DNA of 64,000 bases. Source: Cyclobacterium plantarum (GTDB taxonomy: Bacteria; Bacteroidota; Bacteroidia; Cytophagales; Cyclobacteriaceae). The stretch's first letter is position 1; every line of letters begins with the position of its first letter. Below, piece by piece: positions 52,314 to 60,478 of the stretch. The notes below the pieces were generated by a model that did no database searches, was not told where the DNA came from, and saw only the letters and a program-made list of their open reading frames with translations. Location of the stretch: positions 861,347-925,346 of the forward strand of contig NZ_JAANYN010000002.1 of the NCBI RefSeq assembly GCF_011290685.1, written 5' to 3'. A program made the position numbers and the translations under genes.

Positions 52314-53360
52314 ATGCGTTTTATCATCATTTCAATCTTTTTTATTTCCGTTTTACTTTTTTTCAGCGTACATATTTCCCCTGAAAACTGGGATTATACA
52401 GGATTGTTGTCACTGTTAATACCCATTTTTGTTTTATTGAATCTTTTTTTGGTTGTTCTCCTATTATTTGGCAGGATTAAATTGATCATCTTCCCCATTT
52501 TAGCCCTAATTATAGGCTGGAAATTCTTTATAGTCACCATCCAATGGAATTTCCCGGATCAGGAGACCGAGGGTTTCTCCCTTCTGAGCTACAATGTCAT
52601 GCTTTTTAACAATACCTGGGGACCTAACAAGGAAGAATTGATCCTGAACTCCATCCAATGGGCGAAAGAAAATCCCTCAGACATCAAATGCTTTCAGGAA
52701 TTTTACCAGGATTTTACTACACCTTCAAGAAATGCGCTGAAGATTATCGGCAATGAAGGGGAATATGAACATGCCTTTATAGCCGTAGACGGAAACCCCA
52801 AAAAGAAATCTTATGGTATGGCCATTTTCAGCAGGTTCCCCATCATCCATAGTGGGAAGGTTTTTGACAATAAAAAAAACAATGGAGCCATGTTTGCCGA
52901 TGTCATTATCCGAAAGGATACCATCCGAATTTACAATACCCATTTGGAATCCATGAATATCCGTGCGGCAGAACTGGATAACCTGGAAGGCATCAAAAGC
53001 CAATACCGAAGTACCATTAGAAAATTAAAACAGGGTATTCAAATGCGGGCAACTCAAACCGGGATACTTAGAGAACACATAAAAAACAGTCCCCACCCTG
53101 TGATTTTGGCAGGAGATTTTAATGACTTGCCCTATAGCTACACTTATTTCAGTCTAAGGGAAATTTTAGAAAATGGTTTCGAGCAAATGGGCAGGGGATT
53201 TGGCTTCACTTACAATAAAGTGTTATTTTTTTTGCGCATCGATAATATTTTTTTTAATGATGGTATAGATATTTTACAATTCAATACCCACAGGGAAGTG
53301 GATTATTCCGACCACTATCCTATTTCTGCAGTTTTTGCTTTTCCGGAAGAGCCCCAATAA
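52314..53360 (+). CDS. Membrane-anchored endonuclease/exonuclease/phosphatase family protein
   Basis: 348 residues from the ATG at 52314 (an upstream TTG at 52290 is weaker). Three hydrophobic helices lie in the first ~85 residues, followed by an EEP domain. EEP motifs are seen: LLSYNVMLFN, CFQEFYQDF (Glu), YNTHLESMNIR, LAGDFNDLPYSYTYF and DHYPISAVF (catalytic His). This fold hydrolyses phosphodiesters in nucleic acids, lipids or nucleotides; the exact target is open. Its 3' end overlaps the RND gene's 3' end by 41 bp in opposite orientation. Confidence 0.88.
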   Translation: MRFIIISIFFISVLLFFSVHISPENWDYTGLLSLLIPIFVLLNLFLVVLLLFGRIKLIIFPILALIIGWKFFIVTIQWNFPDQETEGFSLLSYNVMLFNNTWGPNKEELILNSIQWAKENPSDIKCFQEFYQDFTTPSRNALKIIGNEGEYEHAFIAVDGNPKKKSYGMAIFSRFPIIHSGKVFDNKKNNGAMFADVIIRKDTIRIYNTHLESMNIRAAELDNLEGIKSQYRSTIRKLKQGIQMRATQTGILREHIKNSPHPVILAGDFNDLPYSYTYFSLREILENGFEQMGRGFGFTYNKVLFFLRIDNIFFNDGIDILQFNTHREVDYSDHYPISAVFAFPEEPQ

Positions 53361-55611
53361 CTTTAGCGTTCAGGAGCTTTTTAATGGATAGCAACAATAC
53401 CGGTAGCCAGAATAAATCTGCCAACAAGGCAAAAAACAAGGAAAGGCTAACCAAAAACCCGGCAAACCAGGGAATCTCCAGGTCACTGAACATCAAGACC
53501 AAAAAACCAGATGATAAGATAAAAGTAGTCAGGACAATGGCCTTGCCAGTGGTCATGAAAGTCAGGCGCATGGCATGATCCAATAAATTCCCCTTTGCCA
53601 TTTGTAAGCGGAGGTTGGTCATAAAATGAATGCTGTCATCTACCGCTATACCGAAGGCGATCGCAAAAACAATTGATGTCGAAAGCTTGAAATCAATACC
53701 AAACCAATACATGCCCCCCCCTATCCATAGCAGTGGAACAATATTGGGCAGCAAGACCAGAAAAGCTATCCGCCAGGATTTGTAGAGCAGGCCGACAATA
53801 AAAACCACCAGGAAAAAAGCGAAACCCAAACCCTCAAAAACATTTTGGGTTACCTGTTCATGGCTTTTGTCTATCAAAAAGGAAGTACCGGTGATCCTTA
53901 CCTGAAGCAGCTCTTTGTCTACGTTGTTCTCCACAAACCTGTTTAAATTTTGATGCAGGCGCTGCCCTTCAAAACTACCCAGATCCTCCATCCTGGCACT
54001 CATTCTTCCTGATTTAAGGTCTTCCGACCAGACACCCAAATCACGCCTTTCCATAAATTGATCACGGATGCGGTCCATGCCTTGATAGGCCAATTCGGAC
54101 GGCAACCGAAAAGCTTTTGGGTTGCCCCCGTTTCTTGCTTTATTGATACTTTTGATCAGGGTGAGCGGAGAAAGCACATTATCAGTTTTGTAGTTTTCCT
54201 TGATAAATGCGGCTAACTTATCCATTTCACTGAGCACCTGGTAATCAAAAATAGTAAGGTCATCATTTTCAACGGATACAAAAATTTCCAACGGTTTGGA
54301 GCCGGAAAATCGTTCGTCAAAAAACCGAAAATCAGCCATTAATGGATGATCTTCAGGCAGATTGTCCAAAATATACCCGTCGGTTTTGACCTGGGACATG
54401 AAAATCCCCGCCAAAAGACTAATACTTACAAAAAGTACCGCAATCAGGCTTTTTTTGGCTAAAATCCATTGGTACAATTTCCCCATTGAATTTTCCCATC
54501 TTGCCTCCCATACCTTATTTTGAGAAGAGCCGAGTGGTGCAAACGTAAACAAGGCCACTGGCAAGAGGCTCATCAAGGATGTAAACATGAACAATACTCC
54601 CAAGCCCGTATAGAGGCCAAACCATTTTAAGCTATATACATCCGTGAAGTAGAGCGAAATGAATCCCAATGCAGTGGTAAGTGCTGTCAGGAAAATCGGC
54701 AAGGCCAATTCTCCAAAAACAAGGGCCACCGCCTTCTCCTTCGGTACATTTTTCCTGATCAACCCCTGATAATGACTCAAAATATGCACCATACCGCTCA
54801 GCCCAATTACCATCAATATAGGGGGTTGCATCACCAGCATGATATCCAGTTCACCTCCCGTTAGCAATAGAAAAGCGATGGTCCAAAAAATCCCAATTAA
54901 AATAATGATTAGCGGTAGCACTATCGCCCACCAAACCCGGTACAACAACCACAGCAAGAGGAGTACGCATATGATAGCCAGAAGAAAGAAAAAAGCGAAC
55001 TCTTCTTGCAGCAAACTGACAAAAGCACCTTGTGCTTTTATTTTTCCAGCCGCTTTATAATCGGTTATCTCAGATTGCCTCAGCAATCCTTCTATAGCCA
55101 TGTACAACCTGTCTCCCTCCTCCTTGGCGATACGTTGTTTGTTTTTGACCAAAAGCAGCAGGTAACGGGCATTTTCGTCCATGAGACTACCTTTCCAAAG
55201 ATCATCTTCTGAAAGCCTTTGTGCAGTTTTTTTAAGGTTTTCGGAGGAAGACCAATCCAGGAGGAGCCGGAAATTCACCCCAAACGGGCCTATAAGGGCT
55301 TCTTCCTGGTCCAATAGGGAAACTACCTCCAAAACGCCTTCCAGCCCGCAGATCTCCTTTTTCAATTGAAGGGATTGCTCCAGAAAAAGGCTGTCATAAA
55401 TATCAGGTTTATGACCTAATGCAATCAGGAGATAATCATTGTCATTTTCGAATTTTTCCCTGTATTCCCGATAAAAATCCAGGTCAGGATCATTCTCCTG
55501 GAAAAAGTTTTCAAAATCATAATTAAAAGTAAGACCCTGCCAGGTAAGTATAAAAAAAAGAGTGGTGAGCCCTGCAATTGCCAAACCTGAAAAAGCCTTG
55601 TTTTTATTCAT
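53320..55611 (-). CDS. RND-superfamily (MMPL/HpnN-like) transporter
   Basis: An inner-membrane exporter of 763 residues. It has a helix at about 9-28, then a large periplasmic domain (about 35-205), a bundle of six helices to about 385, a second periplasmic domain and another helix bundle (about 600-755). This duplicated layout with GIAVDDSIHFM and LPLIIILIGIFW is that of the RND/SSD class. The final ~16 residues overlap the convergent EEP gene. It could export lipid or hydrophobic compounds; no adaptor or outer-membrane partner is adjacent. Confidence 0.88.
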   Translation of the reverse strand: MNKNKAFSGLAIAGLTTLFFILTWQGLTFNYDFENFFQENDPDLDFYREYREKFENDNDYLLIALGHKPDIYDSLFLEQSLQLKKEICGLEGVLEVVSLLDQEEALIGPFGVNFRLLLDWSSSENLKKTAQRLSEDDLWKGSLMDENARYLLLLVKNKQRIAKEEGDRLYMAIEGLLRQSEITDYKAAGKIKAQGAFVSLLQEEFAFFFLLAIICVLLLLWLLYRVWWAIVLPLIIILIGIFWTIAFLLLTGGELDIMLVMQPPILMVIGLSGMVHILSHYQGLIRKNVPKEKAVALVFGELALPIFLTALTTALGFISLYFTDVYSLKWFGLYTGLGVLFMFTSLMSLLPVALFTFAPLGSSQNKVWEARWENSMGKLYQWILAKKSLIAVLFVSISLLAGIFMSQVKTDGYILDNLPEDHPLMADFRFFDERFSGSKPLEIFVSVENDDLTIFDYQVLSEMDKLAAFIKENYKTDNVLSPLTLIKSINKARNGGNPKAFRLPSELAYQGMDRIRDQFMERRDLGVWSEDLKSGRMSARMEDLGSFEGQRLHQNLNRFVENNVDKELLQVRITGTSFLIDKSHEQVTQNVFEGLGFAFFLVVFIVGLLYKSWRIAFLVLLPNIVPLLWIGGGMYWFGIDFKLSTSIVFAIAFGIAVDDSIHFMTNLRLQMAKGNLLDHAMRLTFMTTGKAIVLTTFILSSGFLVLMFSDLEIPWFAGFLVSLSLFFALLADLFWLPVLLLSIKKLLNAKVIGALPEKQKLQK

Positions 55612-55956
55612 TTAATAACCTGTAAACATGCCCATGAAAATAGTCACCTCCCAAAAGCAACTCAATTTCCTATGCGCTGGTTCAGATCGGGTCCCAGGTA
55701 ATACCTAAAATCCACAAACCTGTCAGGTATTTGTTGATATTCAACCAACAACATAATTGAGTCAATGAAACCTGACAGGTTTTACCCTTTCTTAATCCGT
55801 TTTATATGGGATAATGATGCTTGTTCAGGATAATCATAAAAATGACTGAAAGTTTAATCAAAACAAAATCAAATTTCATCCAAAACAACCTGTGGGGGAA
55901 AACGGTTTGTCTGCTAGCTTTATTTGCTTTATTTTAGGGCCAAAACGAAACAAAAG
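55612..55956. other. Intergenic between RND and M1 peptidase genes
   Basis: 345 bp that contain the divergent promoters of the two genes and the inverted repeat at 55716-55782. No exact TAnnTTTG was found. Confidence 0.35.
55716..55782. repeat. Inverted repeat with palindromic arms
   Basis: AAACCTGTCAGGT (55716-55728) and ACCTGACAGGTTT (55770-55782) are perfect 13-bp reverse complements around a 41-bp loop. Each arm is itself nearly a palindrome (ACCTG-N-CAGGT). Such 'CCTGWCAGG' units recur as dispersed intergenic repeats in Bacteroidota; a regulatory role in the divergent promoters is possible. Confidence 0.6.
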
Positions 55957-57804
55957 ATGAAAAAAACCACCTTCTTTTTTATTTGGACACTGATACTTAC
56001 TGGCTTTGGTCCTTTATCCCATGCACAAAGCAACCGATGGCAGCAATCCATCAACTATCAAATAGAAGTGGATATGGATGTATCTTCCAATCGGTACCAG
56101 GGCAGGCAGACCATCGCCTATTCCAACCATTCTCCGGATACTTTGACCAAAGTTTTTTTTCACTTGTTTTACAATGCTTTTCAGCCCAACAGCATGATGG
56201 ATGAACGGTCCAGGACCATCGCGGATCCTGACAGAAGGGTTGGTGATAGAATCGTAAATTTAGGACCTGAGGAAATCGGATATATGAGGGTAAAAAGTCT
56301 GCTCATGAATGGTAAAAAGGTAGTTATGGAAGAGGTAGGCACCGTGCTCGAAGTAACCTTACCCGAACCAATTCTTCCGAACAGCACGGCAATTTTCAAC
56401 TCTGAGTTTGAGGCTCAGGTACCGCTGCAGGTAAGAAGGGCTGGCCGGGACAATGCCGAAGGGGTCAGGTATTCCATGGCACAATGGTATCCCAAGATGG
56501 CAAATTATGATGAGCAGGGATGGCATGCCAACCCTTACATAGGCAGGGAATTTTATGGTACCTGGGGCAATTTTGATGTTAAAATAACCATTGACAGGGA
56601 ATATGTGCTGGGGGGGACCGGATACCTACAGAATGCTGATGAAATAGGGCATGGCTACCAGGAGGATGGAAAAAATACGAGCCCATCTAAAGCAGCCAAA
56701 CTTACCTGGCACTTTTATGCACCGCAGGTACATGATTTCATGTGGGCTGCCGACCCTGATTTCACCCATGACAAAATAACCATGGAAAATGGCATCACCA
56801 TACACCACCTGTATATCAAAAATTCCAAAACAGAAAACAATTGGTCCAAACTGAAAGAGTTTACACCCAGGGCGATGGAATATTTTAGTGAAAACTATGG
56901 CCAATACCCCTACCAGCAATTTTCGGTCATCCAGGGAGGTGACGGAGGAATGGAATACCCCATGTCTACGCTTATTACCGGTCAGAGGTCTCTCGGCAGC
57001 CTGGTGGGTGTAATGGTACATGAATTGGCCCACAGTTGGTTTCAAGGCGTTCTGGGCTCCAATGAATCTCTCTATCCCTGGATGGATGAAGGATTTACCA
57101 CCTTTGCCAGTAACTGGTGCATGGCGGCTATTTTTACAGAAGAACCGTCCGGATTTCCACAAAGAGGTGCCTATGTGAGCTATGAAAGACTGGCAAAATC
57201 CGGATTGGAAGAGCCGATGGCCACGCATGCGGATCATTTTCATACCAATACAGCTTATGGTGCCGCCGCCTATTCCAAAGGAGCCCTCTTTTTATCCCAA
57301 ATGGGCTATATCATAGGTGAAGATATCAGGGATCAGGCCATGTTGAGGTATTGGGAAGAGTGGAAATTCAAGCATCCCAATGCCAACGATATTACCAGGG
57401 TAATGGAAAAGGCAAGTGGTTTGGAACTCGATTGGTTCAAGGAATATTGGGTATATACCACCAAAACAATTGATTATGCGATAGCTGGGGTAGAAGAAAC
57501 AAATGGCAAAACAAAAATAACCCTCCAAAGAAAGGGACTGATGCCCATGCCCATCGATTTATTGATCAAGTATGCGGATGGAAATCAGGAAAGCGTTTAC
57601 CTGCCCCTGACCATTATGCGGGGTATAAAGGCCGAAGAAGAAGGTTTTGCGAAAAGAATCCTTACCCAAAGATGGCCCTGGACACATACGAATGCAGAAA
57701 TCCTGCTCGATCAGCCCATTTCAGCGATCCAAAGCATCATTATAGACCCCTCACAAAGATTGGCAGATATCAATCGAGAAGACAATGAGTGGGTAAAAGA
57801 ATAG
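55957..57804 (+). CDS. M1-family zinc aminopeptidase, exported
   Basis: A 615-residue peptidase that trims N-terminal amino acids from peptides. The start is the ATG at 55957 with a signal peptide (GFGPLSHAQ). The exopeptidase-type motif is GGMEYPMSTL (usual form GAMEN). The zinc site is HELAHSW with His355, Glu356 and His359, and Glu378 in WMDEGFTTFA as third ligand. This is the short M1 form common in Bacteroidota. It is expressed alone; a strong hairpin follows it. Confidence 0.93.
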   Translation: MKKTTFFFIWTLILTGFGPLSHAQSNRWQQSINYQIEVDMDVSSNRYQGRQTIAYSNHSPDTLTKVFFHLFYNAFQPNSMMDERSRTIADPDRRVGDRIVNLGPEEIGYMRVKSLLMNGKKVVMEEVGTVLEVTLPEPILPNSTAIFNSEFEAQVPLQVRRAGRDNAEGVRYSMAQWYPKMANYDEQGWHANPYIGREFYGTWGNFDVKITIDREYVLGGTGYLQNADEIGHGYQEDGKNTSPSKAAKLTWHFYAPQVHDFMWAADPDFTHDKITMENGITIHHLYIKNSKTENNWSKLKEFTPRAMEYFSENYGQYPYQQFSVIQGGDGGMEYPMSTLITGQRSLGSLVGVMVHELAHSWFQGVLGSNESLYPWMDEGFTTFASNWCMAAIFTEEPSGFPQRGAYVSYERLAKSGLEEPMATHADHFHTNTAYGAAAYSKGALFLSQMGYIIGEDIRDQAMLRYWEEWKFKHPNANDITRVMEKASGLELDWFKEYWVYTTKTIDYAIAGVEETNGKTKITLQRKGLMPMPIDLLIKYADGNQESVYLPLTIMRGIKAEEEGFAKRILTQRWPWTHTNAEILLDQPISAIQSIIIDPSQRLADINREDNEWVKE

Positions 57805-57808
57805 ATTC

Positions 57809-57850
57809 CAAAACTGAAGGCTGGGTCAAATTACCCGGCCTTTAGTTTTG
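57809..57850. terminator. Bidirectional terminator between the M1 and porin genes
   Basis: CAAAACTGAAGGCTGGGT (57809-57826) pairs with ACCCGGCCTTTAGTTTTG (57833-57850) over 18 bp, with only two G-U type pairs. It lies between convergent stops. Confidence 0.85.
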
Positions 57851-57866
57851 CCTTTCGGAAAACCAG

Positions 57867-59189
57867 TTATTCTATCCGCAACTGGTATTGCAGGACAAAA
57901 GCGTTTCTTCTTGTGGTTTCGATCAGCTTACCTTCTCCTGAAAAATCAAAAACCGGCCTGTTCTGAAAGGCCAGGGTTATTTTTGAAGCCTGCCCATTCA
58001 ACAAAAAATTAACCCCACCTTCAAAATAAGATACAGGATCGTCCAATCGCTGGTATTGTGAATATTGTCCTGAGATAAAAGGCTGGATTTTTTCCTTTCT
58101 CTCAGGAATTTTCCACAAAAATCCCCCCTGAAAATACACCGTGTGCCCGGTACCGATGGCAGGCCAGGAATTGCCTGATCCATTGAATGTCCCCTTTTCA
58201 TTTACTCCCCTGCCCACATTGTTAAACCCTATCAACCGCAGGTAATCGGGACCAAAATCATAGTAAAAATAACCTGTATAAAAAGTCAATGCCTTATTCT
58301 TTGGTAAAGGCAATTCCCCAAAAAGATCAATCGCCATCAGGTTTATAAAAGTCGTTATTGTATCGGCTTTCGTATTGAGGTGCCACATGGCATCATTTTG
58401 CCTTTCAAAACCCATTCCCAAAGCTAAAAGCTTCCTTTCACCATCATAGGTTCCGGAATGAAAAGGAGAATGATTACTTTCCTTTTCAAAAAATTGGTGT
58501 TTCAGATAAAAAGCGGTTTGCATGCCTGGTTTAACATTGGCAAAAGTAGAAATTGCCGAAATCCCTGTATTTTCAACCGGAGCATAGGGCCTGCTGAATA
58601 CCCACCTGTAATCCCATTTACCCACCTGCCCTTTAAGGTAGGCACTTAATTTCCGTAGAATATTATCGGTTTGATTGACGGTTGGTATCATGAATGGGGA
58701 AACATCCAGTGTCAACATTTTACTCGTTAGGGGTGCGGCATACCTGGAAGTACCATTCCAACCCGACTGCCCTCCTCCTACCGTAAGAAATTGGTGCAGG
58801 CGGTGATCTACATAAAAATCAAGAAGCCGGATTTCACCGGATCGCGCAGTCAGGTAATTGATGTTATTTTGCCCAAGGGTCATGGTAATGTTGGTTTTTT
58901 CCCTGATCCTGGCATAGGTCTGAAAACGAATCCTTCTTACAGAGATATCGAAAAAGGACGAGGAAGCCTGTCCATTGATCAAGGTGCCCGGATTATTCTC
59001 GTTCAGTCGCATCCAGAGCTGTCCTGTAAGCCTCAGTCCGGCATAGGAACTGCTGTCGGTTTCCAAATACACGCGCAAGGCTTGTTGTTGGGCCCCGGAA
59101 GCCATTGGAAAGCCTAATAAAAACAGAAAAAGTAAGAAAACACCGACAAAGATATTTTCAGACAGTTTATGGGATTCAAAAAAATGCAT
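57867..59189 (-). CDS. Porin O/P-like outer-membrane protein
   Basis: 440 residues with a signal peptide (FPMASGAQQ) and beta-barrel pattern throughout. The start resembles OprP-type porins: LRLTGQLWMRLNENNPG, then SFFDISVRRIRFQTYARI. The barrel ends in the aromatic-terminated NAFVLQYQLRIE. This group forms small anion-selective pores in some bacteria. No neighbour indicates the solute. Confidence 0.7.
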   Translation of the reverse strand: MHFFESHKLSENIFVGVFLLFLFLLGFPMASGAQQQALRVYLETDSSSYAGLRLTGQLWMRLNENNPGTLINGQASSSFFDISVRRIRFQTYARIREKTNITMTLGQNNINYLTARSGEIRLLDFYVDHRLHQFLTVGGGQSGWNGTSRYAAPLTSKMLTLDVSPFMIPTVNQTDNILRKLSAYLKGQVGKWDYRWVFSRPYAPVENTGISAISTFANVKPGMQTAFYLKHQFFEKESNHSPFHSGTYDGERKLLALGMGFERQNDAMWHLNTKADTITTFINLMAIDLFGELPLPKNKALTFYTGYFYYDFGPDYLRLIGFNNVGRGVNEKGTFNGSGNSWPAIGTGHTVYFQGGFLWKIPERKEKIQPFISGQYSQYQRLDDPVSYFEGGVNFLLNGQASKITLAFQNRPVFDFSGEGKLIETTRRNAFVLQYQLRIE

Positions 59190-59672
59190 TTTATTGTTTT
59201 CCGTTACACAGGTTCATGCTTAAAATTAAGGAATTATACTTAATTTTAAACATGATATTGTGTAAAGTCCAAAGGAACAAGTTGAATCAAACCGAACTGC
59301 TGAATGTGTCTGATGGAGAAGCACTGAGCAAGCCAAATCCACCATGTACCTGACCCTATGAACAATCCCTGGATAAAATGGCTTGCCACTTTAGTGTGGT
59401 TTGCAGTTGTCGCTCAGTTTTTTCTCATTACAGGAAAATATTTGGTCAAAACCAAATCTTATTAATCTTGTATTTTCAGCCAGTTTAATTCCCTGTACTG
59501 ACAATTCCATTATTTACCAGCATGCCCTCCCATTTATGTTTTTTTTATACCATCCAACCGTTTAAAAAACCAGTCAATGAAAAATAAATTGCCAAGTTTT
59601 GTTTAAAATTTTGGGAATTGATCATAATCCTGATTAAATTAAACCACCATTATAACCAAAACCAATACAGAT
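59190..59672. other. Intergenic with one possible small ORF
   Basis: 483 bp, mostly AT-rich. It contains the 35-codon frame at 59358-59465, listed separately, and the leader of the 59673 gene. No other site is recognised. Confidence 0.35.
59358..59465 (+). CDS. Possible 35-residue membrane peptide
   Basis: ATG at 59358, stop TAA at 59463-59465. The peptide has one hydrophobic helix (WLATLVWFAVVAQFFLITGK) and a basic tail. The pattern WFAVVAQFFLI resembles the first helix of Pr6Pr-like membrane proteins, so it may be a truncated gene rather than a real small protein. Confidence 0.3.
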   Translation: MNNPWIKWLATLVWFAVVAQFFLITGKYLVKTKSY

Positions 59673-60023
59673 ATGAAGTTGATGATTTTACTATGCGGTC
59701 TTGCTTTTATTTCTATTCATGTACAGGCACAATCTGATTTGGAACTGGAGAAGCGTACAACGGATAAAGATTATCACTTCCAGGAATATGATGCCCTGCA
59801 ATTTGAAGCAATTAATTCTGACATTTCTACCACTACTTTTCTGGCCAAAGATTTGCCCTATGAGAAATCTCCCAGTCCTCGGGCACCAATGGGGAACTAC
59901 AAAGATTTTAAAATCATTAAAATAAAGCTACCGGTAGATATTGATCTGAATTCACTGGAAGTGGGTACTCTTCCCAAAAAGGACATCAAAGAATATTTGG
60001 TAAAAAGGGACATCAAACCCTAG
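59673..60023 (+). CDS. Short exported protein, unknown function
   Basis: 116 residues. A clear signal peptide (HVQAQ, about residue 20) precedes a hydrophilic, charged mature part without Cys and without a recognised domain. The C-terminal 35 residues (FKIIKIKLPVDIDLNSLEVG) are basic and beta-like. Followed by a terminator, so it is a single-gene unit. Confidence 0.65.
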   Translation: MKLMILLCGLAFISIHVQAQSDLELEKRTTDKDYHFQEYDALQFEAINSDISTTTFLAKDLPYEKSPSPRAPMGNYKDFKIIKIKLPVDIDLNSLEVGTLPKKDIKEYLVKRDIKP

Positions 60024-60067
60024 GTTCAAACCTGTGCCAGATAAACGGGTAATCCGGTAGGATTTTT

Positions 60068-60107
60068 GACTGACCCGGCTATTTGTAAAGCCCGGTCAGC
60101 CATTTTT
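60068..60107 (+). terminator. Rho-independent terminator after the short exported protein gene
   Basis: TGACCCGGC (60071-60079) and GCCCGGTCA (60090-60098) form a stem with one mismatch, followed by GCCATTTTTT. Confidence 0.75.
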
Positions 60108-60478
60108 TATTGCATTTTCACCTGTTAACACCGGGGGATAATTTATTTATCGGCCATGCATAAAAATGCCCTCTCCCAATTTAGAATTAGAATGACCCGA
60201 ATCATGGATTTGGAATTCTATTGCAAACCAATCCCCAGGCCTCAACAATAAATCAGCCATTGTATTGGGCTTGTCGACCTCAGCATTGCTTTGTGCTGCA
60301 TCAGTCTCCAAACCTCCTAATTTTTTTAATTACAGCCTTTCCCGATACACGACAAGCGATTGCGAAACATGGTCCGGGATACTGGAATAAACCTTTTACC
60401 GATACACCCTGTACCATCCCGTTTTTCGCTTTTGAATATTGGATTTCCTGGTTAAATTGAAAAAAAATAGCCAAAAAA
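60108..60478. other. Intergenic before the GH31 gene, nothing recognised
   Basis: 371 bp with no gene or clear promoter motif. It probably contains the promoter of the alpha-glucosidase. Confidence 0.35.
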
